A stretch of DNA of 64,000 nt from Cutaneotrichosporon cavernicola (Eukaryota > Basidiomycota > Tremellomycetes > Trichosporonales > Trichosporonaceae): contig NC_083400.1 in NCBI RefSeq assembly GCF_030864355.1, positions 325,001 to 389,000 on the forward strand, read 5' to 3'. Positions 29,319 through 40,034 of this stretch are shown piece by piece; within the stretch, counting starts at the first letter, position 1; each line of letters opens with the position of its first letter. The position numbers and the translations under genes are program-made. Below the pieces are notes generated by a model. The model ran no database searches, had not been told where the DNA came from, and saw nothing but the letters and a program-made list of their open reading frames with translations.

Positions 29319-32015
29319 TCACCAGATCTTATCCTTTTGGAACCCTTGGCTGATTTTACGCAACTCGTTGACGTCGACGCGCGGTTTGGTAGGCTTGAAA
29401 CCCAGTACACGCTTCGCCCGTGAGCCATCAAGGTGGATCGGCGTTTCTGGTATCAGATGTGACGTTCAGAGCAAGCTGCCAGACAAGAAAAAGGGTGCAA
29501 GCCACCGCAGATTAAGGTCAACCCTCATGTGCAGATCTTCACTCTTCAACGACCGCTGCTTCCAAAACCCAACTTTCAACTTACTTCTGAACGAGTGTGC
29601 GTCAAGGAATGGCGAAATCGGCGTCGAGGCAATGGGCGGTGAGGAAGCAGAGAGCATGTTGGCCCACGCGTCGACATGCTACCCGTCAGGAATCTGAACC
29701 TTAACCTGCCCGAGGACGCTACTGAAGAGAATCCGGGCGCCCTAGGCACGAGTTTCCGCACTACACTAACCTTCTCGTTGACGTCCTCGACCATCTCTTC
29801 AAAGTCATTCTGGGGTCAGGGCCGGTTGCGGCGGAGCCCACCTTGGCAAACTGCGCGACGAGCGTCATGATTGTTGTGCTCATGAAACCGTACTTGACGT
29901 TCCAAACGTCGGCGACAGCCTTGGCGATACTTTCCTGTGTCGAGTCGCCATCATCGACAACGTTGAACATGGGCACGACAGGCAACTCTTCTTCTGGCAC
30001 GACCGTCTTGATGCTGCGCCACTCTGCATCAACCGTCGTCTTCTTCCCCCGGAACATGGTTGACATTGACTTGGACGACTTCTCCTTTTCGAAAGGGAAG
30101 TAGAGCTCGGTCCCAGCCTCCTTGAGCACCTGGTCACGCGGTGTCTGCATAAGCCATAGTGCCGTGAGGTACATGGCGCGGCCAACGTCGGTGGAGTGGA
30201 CCGTGTTGATGCGGAGGTCAGAGCTGGCATAAGTGAGGAACTGACGGGGGGTCCGCGATAAGCGGAACACGCTATGTTACCGCGAGGTTCCACGCTCGTG
30301 ACCCGACATCTTCGCCAGATCGCCAGTACACGACCCTCAGGATCCACATCCCATCGCTCGCCCGCATGTCCAAAGCCCAGGCGACAGATGGACGAGTCCT
30401 AACGTGGGTGAGATCCGCGGCTTGCACAGCTGCCAAGGTGCGACAGGGTTGGCGGTCGCCGGGAAGATGGGGAGAGATGGAGGAGATCGAGTGTGTGGAA
30501 GTGAGAACCATCGTTCTCAAAGATGACTCACTTGTATAGGAACTTCATTTCCTCGTCGCTGCTATTAGCCGCGGACCAAGACCCCAACTCACAGGTATGA
30601 GTAGACATGCCCGACGACGAGGCGGGGAATCACCTCAGCGTCCCAGCGACCTGGTCCGTACCACGCCGCGCAGCGTACCACTCCAGAGTTGAGGTTTGGC
30701 AGCTTGGCGATACCTCGTAGTGCCTCGTGCCACCACCGCCCACGCACGCCATCGGGCTTGAGTTTGTCGCCTTCCCCGTGCCCCTTGGAGCTGCCCGACT
30801 TCATCTCGTAGAACGGCATCTGGAGGCGGACATAGGCGAGTGGCCGGTGGACTGTGTCGAGGTCATTGGCGTACGAGGCCAGGCCAACCGCGACGCGGTA
30901 CGTGTTTGTGATGTGGATGACCTCGGGTTTGTCGTAGTTCATCTCACCGGTGAGATCGAACACGACATCGAAGCGGTGCCAATTCGTACCCTCGGCTGGC
31001 GGCTCGAAGAGACTTGGGTACTTTTCCACATTCGCGAGGTTTGACTGCCGGTACTCGACTCGGGGATCACGCAGGAGGACCTTGAAGATGGGGTCGATGT
31101 AACTTGGATCAGCCGGTGACGCTAACCACCGCGAGGCGTGTAAGGATGGGAGAGGGTTTGGCTGGGCGAGCTGGGTTAAGGTGAAGAAGAAGCGCCGTTC
31201 ACGGTTGAGGGCTTGCCATGAGACATGCTTCTGACGCCTGTGCCTTGGCAGGTCCCAGCCATGAAAGCCAAACAACGGAATGGCCTGGGCCGCCGCGGCA
31301 GACGTTGCTATGAACTCGATCTCGGGTATACCGTGAGGCATACCGGAGGGCCCGAACGGTGGCCGTTGCGTACCATCGTAGTGCGACAGCTGCTCGGAAG
31401 GCTCTCGGCGTCGTCCCAGCTTGTCGTCGCCGAACCGCGTGTTGAGACGCAGGAATCTCTCTCGACTACTTGAGATCAAGGCACAGGTACGGCTTCACCT
31501 CCGTTGGATAGGAGAGGGGCTTGACCCGCAGCACACGTCGCTGCTATCGCAGCCGGCTGGCACACATGCCTCGACCCTGGTTCTAACCCAAGGACCCCAA
31601 CCCCTGGAACCTCTTCCCCAGGCCCATCTGGCTCAAGAACACGTGCTCACCATGTTGGGGGGTCGACGGAGAAGCGATCGGCTGCCATCAGTTGGACCGG
31701 GGTACGAATACGCACCGATGCGAACGTACACGGCGCCAAGCTTGAGTAGACTCGCTGCGAGAGGAAGGGACACAGTGGCTGTTCCGCCTGACGGTCAGTT
31801 GTTTATCAAGGGCGGTACGAGCGGCGACAACAAAGACAAGGAAGGTAGGCACGCGTCATTGCCCATAAGTCGGACGGTTGGACGGTCGAGCTGTCCGTGG
31901 TCGGGCAAGTCCGCGCGCAAACCTCGACTTGTCTGCCTACCATGCCAATGCCAGAGAGCGACGAACCGAGGATGAGAGCGACGAGGGGCTTGGAAGGGCG
32001 CTTTGGCGGCGGCAT
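29319..32015 (-). CDS. NAD(P)-binding epimerase-like (extended SDR) protein
   Basis: Nine exons (31967-32015, 31716-31787, 31651-31681, 30593-31102, 30532-30561, 29842-30223, 29771-29809, 29585-29678, 29319-29446) join in frame to 444 residues. The start gives a Rossmann first strand with a Gly turn (LVALILGGTATVSLPLA, about 11-27) and a second strand (AVYVRIADRFSVDPPT). Later blocks are HRFDVVFDLTGEMNY, TNTYRVAVGLASYA, a YVRLQMPFYE stretch, VVRCAAWYGPGRWD and LRINTVHSTDVGRAMYL, all typical positions of NAD-dependent epimerase/dehydratases. The C-terminal DGSRAKRVLGFKP is also conserved in such proteins. Substrate unknown. The classical YxxxK is not obvious, so activity is uncertain. Intron 3 (548 nt) is open in frame with exon 4. 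Confidence 0.78.
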
Positions 32016-32457
32016 GATGTGGGTGCCGAGTGGAAGGGGTGGTGTGATGGAGGGTGGCAGGGTGGGCCTCGGATCGGGTAGCGAGGTTGAGTTGAGGGCG
32101 AGAGAAGGAAGATGGATGGAGACAGAGACAGATGGAGACAGAGGGAGATTGGGTGCAAGTGTTAATGTACAAGATGCAAGAAAGGTGTGATTGTAAAGTA
32201 GAGTTGAAGAGGATGACAAGAAAGCTCTTCGAGACAAGGGAAGGGATGAAAATGATGATGATCCGTTGGATGAGACGAGAGTGGTCTGTGGGTTCCAACT
32301 TTGCATTTAACAAATCAATGTGGTTGACCTCCACTTGCGTCACTCCTCTTTTCTAACTCTTGTGCGTTTTTACACCATGACAATATCACAAGCGAAGATG
32401 GATTCCTGCATCTTCAAGTTTACCTGATACCTGATACAGGGAAAGTGTGACAAGGGA

Positions 32458-32460
<3 letters not shown>

Positions 32461-32499
<39 letters not shown>
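32461..32499. repeat. (AG)19 microsatellite
   Basis: Uninterrupted dinucleotide repeat of 39 nt. Confidence 0.95.
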
Positions 32500-32503
<4 letters not shown>

Positions 32504-33353
32504 GGAGGACGATGTCTTGGGGACATTGGACGTTTTACAAGTGGGACGTTTTACAAGTTGCACAGTCTTAATATTACCCGAGTAGTCGGATGTCAGATGT
32601 CGGATCCGACCCGTCGCGTCGGTCCCAAACCTTTTTCCCCTTTCAGTTGTTGAAGATTCCAGAGGAAAGGAACAGGCACACTATCCTCCCTTTTGTACTT
32701 TTGTACCTTGATTCTTCTTCATCAGTATACTCTACAATCCCAATGCCAACGCGCTTAAGCCGCACTGTGGTAAATCTACATAACGGAGCCCCTTCTGGGG
32801 ATTGGATTGACCCTGGTGGCTGCGGCGTCAGTCTCGTTCTCCTTTTCTTTTGTCCCCGAGGGCGAGACAGGGTGGCCAGGAGAGCCAGCAAGGGGTTAGG
32901 AGAAGACACAGGTCGGGTAATCCGATACGGGGGGGGATTATTGTATTCTCTCCACGTCGCCCGGGTACATGCTCCCGAAGTGCCAGTCTTTGCTCTTTGC
33001 TTGATTGAAAACATGTCGAATCTCGATGTGAAGACGAGAATGAGTGAAGGATAAGTACAAGCGTGTACAATCCCAACAAGTCATTAGTGGAGGACACGTG
33101 GGATGGAGTTGGAATGATCGCCCTCAACATTCGTCATCCAGTCTACCTCGTACCACAATTCTGGTACAATGGATGACACTGGCTAAGCGCCACCTGGTAC
33201 TGGGTAGCTGAATAGGATGACGGCAAGGTCATCATATCTCAAAGCACATTGAATCAATTCACTGCGCAGTGGTTGCGTTTGACCCACACTCATGGAATAT
33301 GGCATCAATCTGGACGAGTTGTCATTGCTCGGACACCTTTGGGCCATATATCC

Positions 33354-33361
33354 TATATATA
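33354..33361 (+). promoter_or_regulatory. TATA element
   Basis: TATATATA within CCTATATATACAAACC, about 190 bp before the ATG at 33553 and followed by a pyrimidine-rich stretch that looks like a transcription start region. Confidence 0.4.
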
Positions 33362-33552
33362 CAAACCACAATACCTTGATCACTTTGATGTGTTTTCTTC
33401 TTCTCATCATATCTCACCTTCTCCCACACCCCTAATACCGTCTCTTATCCCTCTCCATATCCCTCATCATCGACATTCAGTACTTGTAGTCCATTTCCTC
33501 TCCCCACCTTCTAAACCCTTCCCCCACTTTCTACAGCAACACTGTTCGCACG

Positions 33553-34200
33553 ATGAATGGCCAACTCAATCCTGACGCCGACGCCACCGGCAGATCCGAA
33601 ACCAGGAATAACACGGTGGGGCGCGGATCCAGGATATTTCCTTCCCCCATCGGCACGCATCCCACTCCACTTGAAACTCCACCTGCCCAAGCTCCTCCCC
33701 CGCACACCAACAACCAGAGCCACAACAGCCCACCCGTCCAGTATGTCCGCAACGTCCACAACGTCCACAATGTCCACAGCGTCCCTTCTCCGCCCAACCG
33801 CTTCCCAGACTCTGCCGGCTTCCACGAGTCGTTCAACTCCCAAGCCCGAACGATACACCGCCTCAATATAGAGAACACCAGACTCGCCGAGGAACTGGGG
33901 CAAATCCGGCAACGACGGGAAGCCGAGATAAACGCTTTCAACACTGCCGCCGTCGCTGAGGTTCACGCCCTCCAAGGTCGCCTGCAGGGCGTGATGGACG
34001 ATAGTGATGCCCTCACGGAGGCGATCAGAAGCTTGGGCATCCGCTGCGAGAGGTTCAATCGTGCGGCGGAGCACTGGCGCAAGGAGCGTGATGAGTGGAA
34101 AAGCCGTTGTGACGAGCTGCAGCAGCGGATAAACGCCTACGAGCGCTCGCGGGAAGCTGCAGCCTCTCAGCCCCAGTCGCCAGGGTCGCCCTCTTCCTAG
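33553..34200 (+). CDS. Coiled-coil protein with disordered head
   Basis: Intronless, 215 residues, no family recognised. Residues 1-90 are Asn/Pro/His-rich and include a VRNVHNVHNVHSV repeat from a 9-bp DNA repeat. Residues 95-190 form a continuous coiled coil (TIHRLNIENTRLAEELGQIR; HWRKERDEWKSRCDELQQRI). Tail SQPQSPGSPSS. First of four plus-strand genes of the same style up to 42.1 kb. Confidence 0.65.
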   Translation: MNGQLNPDADATGRSETRNNTVGRGSRIFPSPIGTHPTPLETPPAQAPPPHTNNQSHNSPPVQYVRNVHNVHNVHSVPSPPNRFPDSAGFHESFNSQARTIHRLNIENTRLAEELGQIRQRREAEINAFNTAAVAEVHALQGRLQGVMDDSDALTEAIRSLGIRCERFNRAAEHWRKERDEWKSRCDELQQRINAYERSREAAASQPQSPGSPSS

Positions 34201-35906
34201 CCAGGCTCTTCCTCGCCAAGCTCGCCGTCGTCTGAGGTGGACGGCCCGGAAGAGAAGAGCTAGGTTTGACCATAACATGACATTGCGCTTCAACAGATGA
34301 CTGCATTCTTGCTTCAACTAGACATTTAGTCATATAGATTAGTGCTCTGAACGATGAGACCCAGTATGAATATTCTTAGCGTGCCTCTTTTATCATCATA
34401 AACTGGTGCTGTACAGAAGCCACCTGTGACAATGTCAAGCCACGAGGGCCTAGTTTCTATTCATCAGTTGCATCAGTTAACTGGATGTTGACTCGATCAC
34501 TTACTGGCCCGCAGGAGCCATCTTCTTCGCAAGTCAACCTTCCTCATCCTTCTTCCTCCTCTACGCCGGCCAACTGCTACTCTTTTCAGTTCTACTGAAC
34601 CCAATCCTCTCTCCGTTGAATCATCCACTTTTCTCCCTCTTCCAAGTTTAGAAGTCACTCTAGCAGCTGTTGGAATGCAGTATGAAGAGAATGCAAAATA
34701 CAAGAACTACGCGCAAAGCACAAATTGATGTTTATATATGTATTTATTTACGATGTACCCTGAGTATGTACGAGCCTTCCAGGCTAGCGAGGCTACCCAA
34801 ACAGTCCAAACTCGCTCTCTCGATTTGCCACCGCCGCTGGTAGATGGTAGATGAATCACGTGAATGACGGCCTCGACTCGACTCGCAACCTCTAGCTCCA
34901 CCCTGACGCAAACAACTCCAACTCACTCCCAATACATCTCCGCCGACAAGTAGTCTCATATCCACACAAGGACAGCTAAATCCATGCTATCCACACAAGG
35001 ACACCTAAATTCATGCCCAATTGAAACCCATCCAAGAGTGTTTGCGACTCTGGAACGCTAGGCTCAGGAAAGCAGTCGCCGTCAACGAGCCGGCCGAATA
35101 CATCTGTCTTCAAGACGAGACGAGATTGGAGATATGCCTAGTCTACAAGGCGGATGAGACTAATTACCTCTTTGAGGGGTGTGTCAGTTGTCGTGCGAGC
35201 TTTAAATGGGATTAACGGGAGAGTTGGTCAGACGACTGTCTGTATTGGGGATTGTATTAAGCCATAGTGTGTGCACTTGCCTACAGTATCTGGGGCTACC
35301 GTACCGTCTCCGATTTGGGGTCGGCAATCGAAAGGAACGGATCTGAGATTATATCTGAACTATAGAATAGATCCGAATATCGAATCACGTCAACAGCGCC
35401 ACTGGAACCGGCGGCTCACTGCATTGTAGGCTCCATCCTCCGCCGGTTTCCGAACGCCACATGTGTTAGATCCCAAGTAGATAGACGTCCTATGGCTTGA
35501 ATAAACCAAACTAACTGAATAAAACAATTCACAAGATGGCTTACGTTCCCTAGGAGCGAGGCAAACTACTGGCACGTCGCCAGTGTTAACCCCGCTAGAC
35601 ACTCAACCTGAATACCTCAACTCACAAGACAGCTGACACTCCCAGGCCACCTCTAGCCTCAGAAACAAACAGCAAGTACGCCGTCGTGTCAGTCAACATC
35701 TCTAGACCAATCTCCCCAGAAAGAATAAAAACCCTCCCCCGTCCATACAACTCTCTTCACTCCTCTCTTCACTTCATCCTGTCTACAACCTACAGTACCA
35801 TACTCTAGCTAGTTCAAAAAGCCCTCGCGCATCTAGCTCTTTTCAATCCTCTCTTAACTTCATCCTCTTCACAAAGGATATCACTGTACTGTAATTACAA
35901 GCCAAT
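34201..35906. other. Long AT-richer intergenic region
   Basis: 1.7 kb with no supported gene. A 29-bp tandem duplication lies at 34958-35015, and related TCCTCTCTT..CTTCATCCT motifs recur near 35760-35870 just before the next gene. Confidence 0.45.
34958..35015. repeat. 29-bp tandem duplication
   Basis: Two copies of a unit beginning TATCCACACAAGGACA and ending ATGC, differing at three bases. Confidence 0.7.
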
Positions 35907-37703
35907 ATGATTCACAACGACCACTTCGCTCCCAACCCCATCTCTGGCAGCCTGTCCAACTCCGACACTGCCCCCAGCCCCATGGACGGTATCCTGCCCA
36001 ACCCCGACAACGCTCCAGCGCAGGATGTCCTTGCTGGCGCCACTTCGCCCTCTCGTCTTCGCGGAACTCTCACGAAGCTTACCAAGCGCGTTCGCAAGTT
36101 GTCTGGCACCGCGCCACTCCTTACAGTTGTCGCTCATCTCGCCCAAGGCAACGCGCAAAGCACCTCCGTCGTTTCCATCCACCCTCTGCCCAGCTCGAGT
36201 GACAACTCGGAAGCCGTGGCCCCTGCGACCGCCCCCGGTACACCTACCGCGAAGGTCTTCCCGCCCCTCCCACCTCTCCCACCCCTCCCACCTCTCCCAC
36301 CCCTCCCACCCCTTCCACCCCTCCCGACCCCCAACGTCGTTGCCCTCAACGACAATAAGCCAACCCAAACCTCCGCCACCCCTCGTCGTCCGAGGGCTAC
36401 CACCAACTCCCGCCCCCCTCTGACAACTCGTCATCGCATTCCATCCAACGTCCGCCGCCCATCGTTGGGCAAGAACTACGACGACGCCAGTAAGGCTCCT
36501 CGGGTCTCGATGACCCCACTCTTCCCCGGTGCTGGATTCGGCGGACAAGCCATTCCCCTCAAGCGCTCGCCCGGGATGCTGGAGCTCTCACCTCCTCCTT
36601 GGGCCTCGTGTGAGGGCGGAAACCCGTCGGACATCCAAGAGTATCCCACAATCGGCCAATTGATCCAGGACTTGACTCGGGAGAGAGATACCGCTCAGCG
36701 CATCGCCCGTGAAGCGGAGGCCAAGCTGAGCGAGAAGGACCTTCTCCTGGCCGACGCTGTCGAACGCGCTCGCCTCCTCGCCGACCAAGTTGAAGAGAAG
36801 GATAGTGCGCTCGCCAGAGCTAAGGGAGAATCCGAGGCTACCGCTACCAACGTGTCCGTTCTTATGGAACGGTTGATTGGGCGCGACATCGAGATCAAGA
36901 GTCTCGGGTGTGAGATGATCGATCTCCTCAAGGAGTCGATTGAGCAGGAGAAGGAAATTGGCGACCTGCGCGGCAAGCTGGCGCGGGCAGAAGAGACAAT
37001 CGCCGCCCAGTGCCGAGCCCTTGACCCTCGGCCTAACCCGTCTTCGGGGGCCGGGAGCGGTGAGCCCTGCACGTGCTCGGCCTCGGTCCAGCTCAAGGAC
37101 AAGGAAGAGGAGTTGGCGGATATTCTCGGAGCCCTTCGCGAGACCAAGGTCGCTCTGAGCCAACGCAACGACCAACTGGAGGAACGCACCGCTCAGCTCT
37201 CCGCCACTGAAGAGGAGCTCGAGAAGACCATCGCTGCGCTCGCCGAGACGAAAGCCTCCGTGGAGATCCCAAACGAGGAGCTCACGGCCGCGGCAGACAC
37301 TCTAGAGGCGACCAAGGCCGAACTCGACAACATCACGGCCGAACTCGACGACATGAAGGACAAGTTGTCGCTCAAGACATTGATGTGCTCTTCATACGAG
37401 TACCAGATCACTTTCCTCACTACCCAGAGGGAGGACTTGAGGGAGGAGAACGGCTACCTCCGTCGTCAAATGGCCAACGGGTTCGAGGTCAATCCGCGGT
37501 GGAGCGGCCACTCTTCAACTGCTGCAATTGGTGACTGCGGCTACCTAGACCTCACCCTCCAAGACAACGCCGCTTTCGAGGACGATTGGCGCGAATTTGT
37601 GTCTTGCGACGAGACGCAGATGTACGACACGCAGATGTACGACACCACGATCGATTGCAAGGCCAGTCGCGCCAGTCGGAGGGCGTTCCGTCCCGTATGG
37701 TAA
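35907..37703 (+). CDS. Long coiled-coil protein with proline-leucine repeat
   Basis: Intronless, 598 residues, no family recognised. A disordered head contains a basic patch (TKLTKRVRKLSGT, 55-70), a PPLPPLPP repeat (about 113-138, from a 12-bp DNA repeat) and Ser/Arg-rich sequence. Coiled coil runs from about 245 to 530 in blocks (LIQDLTRERDTAQRIAREAE; LAETKASVEIPNEELTAAAD), with a CTCSAS cysteine pair breaking it near 390. C-terminus carries a tandem DETQMYDTQMYDT. Reads like a cytoskeletal or organelle tether. Upstream AATAAAAA at about 35724 is a possible core promoter. Confidence 0.7.
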   Translation: MIHNDHFAPNPISGSLSNSDTAPSPMDGILPNPDNAPAQDVLAGATSPSRLRGTLTKLTKRVRKLSGTAPLLTVVAHLAQGNAQSTSVVSIHPLPSSSDNSEAVAPATAPGTPTAKVFPPLPPLPPLPPLPPLPPLPPLPTPNVVALNDNKPTQTSATPRRPRATTNSRPPLTTRHRIPSNVRRPSLGKNYDDASKAPRVSMTPLFPGAGFGGQAIPLKRSPGMLELSPPPWASCEGGNPSDIQEYPTIGQLIQDLTRERDTAQRIAREAEAKLSEKDLLLADAVERARLLADQVEEKDSALARAKGESEATATNVSVLMERLIGRDIEIKSLGCEMIDLLKESIEQEKEIGDLRGKLARAEETIAAQCRALDPRPNPSSGAGSGEPCTCSASVQLKDKEEELADILGALRETKVALSQRNDQLEERTAQLSATEEELEKTIAALAETKASVEIPNEELTAAADTLEATKAELDNITAELDDMKDKLSLKTLMCSSYEYQITFLTTQREDLREENGYLRRQMANGFEVNPRWSGHSSTAAIGDCGYLDLTLQDNAAFEDDWREFVSCDETQMYDTQMYDTTIDCKASRASRRAFRPVW

Positions 37704-37886
37704 CCGGTGGTTCCCCCCAATATGGTTCGGGGTTTGGCAGCCCAAACGGAGGAACGGGAAGCATTGCATAGCACCCGGCCCCGTCGAGAAGACGACCACA
37801 CGTGTGGCATGCCGCATGGGCTTGTCTATGTATCTCGAAAACCCGACTGTATCCATAGAGCCCTTCTGTATACCTAGAGAATATTC

Positions 37887-37932
37887 ATAATATGTACGCC
37901 GCTATACCCATAATATGTACGCCGCTATACCA
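37887..37932. repeat. 23-bp tandem duplication
   Basis: Two perfect copies of a unit starting CATAATATGTACGCCGCTAT. Confidence 0.85.
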
Positions 37933-38078
37933 ACAGTACTAGGATCAACGGAGATCAAATCAGCATCCAGACCGCGGCTCACATGAGAACAATGTCACGG
38001 CTTGACATTTGGTGTCTTCGGGGGTTTTTGCACATTCTGTGGAGGCTGGAAATGCTGGACACCACCCAAAGTACAGTG

Positions 38079-38085
38079 TATAAAA
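38079..38085 (+). promoter_or_regulatory. TATA box
   Basis: GTGTATAAAACAC, about 225 bp before the ATG at 38306. Confidence 0.45.
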
Positions 38086-38305
38086 CACTTTGTCAGACGC
38101 AGAGCATGCACTCATACAGAGTTAACGTTTTACCCGACCGGTTGGCTTCACGTCTTTGCGTTTTGGGAACTCGGTTTTGAATTGTGGCACATGCCGCGTC
38201 ACCAGAGTCCACCTCCACTATCATCTCACCATCTCACCTTCCTCACGTTTATCTCTTGTCTTCTCAATACCCTTGTCCTCCCATCCCCAACACATTTACA
38301 GTAGC

Positions 38306-39697
38306 ATGAGCGACCCATCCCCAACACATCGTTACAGTAGCATGAGCGACCCCTCTTTCCGCACATGTTGCTCCCTTGCAGAGTCGGATGTGGACCGTCC
38401 GCCGCGGCGATCGTCTTCCTTCGAACCTGGCCAGTATCGCTCGCCGACCCCGCCGCACCACCTTTGGGCGCCGAACCGAAACTCCCCACAGACGCCCTCC
38501 AGGTGCGCGCAACCCCAGAAACCCCCCACGTCCACGCAATCCCAGAAACCCCCCACGTCCACGCAGCCCCCACAGAAACCCTCCACGTCCACGCAACCCC
38601 CACAGAAACCCTCCAAGTACACGCAACCCCCACAGAAACCCTCCAAGTGCACACTACCAACCGTTGGTCCTCCGACAGGCTCGAACCTCACACGCGTTAC
38701 CACTGCCCCGGCACAGGCTGATGCCGTGGCCGACGCCTTGAAAGGCATCAATTTGCCCTGGCTGAGGGCGAACGAGGGAAGCGGGACGAAAGGTGACGCC
38801 AAGAAGATGTGTCCAGATGCCCCTCGCCCCCTTCGCACTCGGCCTTCCCTCGCTGCTCTTCCCTTATCGAACTCCAATCTCCCCTCTAGTCCACTGCCTC
38901 ACAATTTTTCCTCCGACGATATCCTTCAGTCGTCATCCAAGTTCCGGTGTCCAACGCCGCCGTATCCCTTTCCTCTAACCGACTCTGGCAAGGAATCTCC
39001 GCTGGTTCCCAACAGTTCCGGCTCGTCGGAGGGCTCGGAGGCACGAGTGCCGCGCCTTACAGAGGGGATGTTCAACAGTTATGATAACTTTGGGGTCAAG
39101 AACGACTTCCACGCCAGAAGTCAGTGGCGATTAAATCCGGGCTTCAACGATGGCAAACACCAGCATGAGAGTGACTTCGACATCGCCGACCTTGGCTCCG
39201 GCATGACCAAGATGGTCAATGGCATCAAGGACCTAACAATCAAGGGGACCATGTGCTTGAGCCCGCGACAGAAGGACACTTTCCAAGCCGAGCCGTGGCT
39301 ACCAGGCCCGTACGAGAGCGAGAATGATGGCGGCGCCAACCACCCCAATGCGGCATTAAGGAACGATACCGAGCACAGCAGCGTGACCATTCCCACTTCG
39401 CGTTCTTTCCACGACGGCCCAGCAAACCGTACCAGAAGTAAGACCCGCATGGGGAGTGGCAACACGGCAGACGGCTCTGCCAACTCGGCGTCATTGTCCA
39501 ACCCGCCACCCGTACGGCGTCGGAAGGTCTTGACGGGACCAAACAATCGCAAGCGAAGGAGCGCAACTGTCGACAATTATGGAAGTAATGGCGGCCCGAG
39601 TCTGCGTCGCCGGTTCCCCAGTTCGGGTGAACGATCTTGCAAGGAGGCCGTCAAGGCGGTCACGACTCGTCGGTCCCAGCGGCTCAAGCGGGCTTAG
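38306..39697 (+). CDS. Disordered protein with QKPPTSTQ repeats and basic tail
   Basis: Intronless, 463 residues, no family recognised. Residues 70-116 are five imperfect copies of (Q)QKPPTSTQP. The middle is Ser/Pro-rich and the C-terminus is strongly basic (PPVRRRKVLTGPNNRKRRSA, then TTRRSQRLKRA), with bipartite nuclear-localisation character. The start region is duplicated: CCATCCCCAACACAT..CAGTAGCATGAGCGAC occurs twice, so there are two in-frame ATGs 36 bp apart (38306 and 38342) with the same context. Either could be used. Confidence 0.62.
   Translation: MSDPSPTHRYSSMSDPSFRTCCSLAESDVDRPPRRSSSFEPGQYRSPTPPHHLWAPNRNSPQTPSRCAQPQKPPTSTQSQKPPTSTQPPQKPSTSTQPPQKPSKYTQPPQKPSKCTLPTVGPPTGSNLTRVTTAPAQADAVADALKGINLPWLRANEGSGTKGDAKKMCPDAPRPLRTRPSLAALPLSNSNLPSSPLPHNFSSDDILQSSSKFRCPTPPYPFPLTDSGKESPLVPNSSGSSEGSEARVPRLTEGMFNSYDNFGVKNDFHARSQWRLNPGFNDGKHQHESDFDIADLGSGMTKMVNGIKDLTIKGTMCLSPRQKDTFQAEPWLPGPYESENDGGANHPNAALRNDTEHSSVTIPTSRSFHDGPANRTRSKTRMGSGNTADGSANSASLSNPPPVRRRKVLTGPNNRKRRSATVDNYGSNGGPSLRRRFPSSGERSCKEAVKAVTTRRSQRLKRA
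38511..38655. repeat. Coding repeat of 30-33 bp
   Basis: Five copies containing CAGAAACCC(C/T)CCA and CCACGCA; encodes the QKPPTSTQ array of the 38306 gene. Confidence 0.85.
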
Positions 39698-40034
39698 CTG
39701 TCTCATCGGTTCCGGTGGACTCGTCGCTCTTGCTGCTTCTGCTGATTTCATCGTACCATTAGCTCTCCTTAATTCCACTGATCTCATCTTTCTCATCGCC
39801 TCCGTCGGCCCAGAATGATGAAACGAGGCACCTCTTATTACACATAGAGTCTCATGACAAGAGATATGATGAAATGCATTACCCGGTAATGTGATGAAAC
39901 GAGGCGGTACTGTGGGTGTCATCATTTACTGAACAACAACAATGATTCGCACGGCTGATCTCAGCGATCATCTTGAAAGATGGGATAAATACCGTTCAAC
40001 TCACAACTTGAACATTCTCATCAACAACATCAAC
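39698..40034. other. Intergenic region
   Basis: Contains two copies of AATGATGAAACGAGGC / TGTGATGAAACGAGGC (39815-39905) and a GATAAATA element at 39984. No gene seen. Confidence 0.45.

Larger units (their letters stand above)
32016..33552. other. Long intergenic region
   Basis: Includes an (AG)n microsatellite (32461-32499) and a TATATATA element (33354-33361) before the 33553 gene. An open frame at 32590-33054 has no convincing start, domain or splice signal. Confidence 0.45.
37704..38305. other. Intergenic region
   Basis: Contains a tandem CATAATATGTACGCCGCTAT repeat (37887-37932) and a TATAAAA element at 38079. No gene seen. Confidence 0.5.

Noticed and set aside
28861..29322. Open frame across the poly-C run
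   Set aside because: Low-complexity product and homopolymer of uncertain length; no supporting signal.
31421..31975. 184-residue plus-strand frame
   Set aside because: Opposite the spliced epimerase-like exons; no start context or domain.
31795..32343. 182-residue minus-strand frame
   Set aside because: Not a separate gene; a different frame overlapping exon 1 and intron 1 of the epimerase-like gene.
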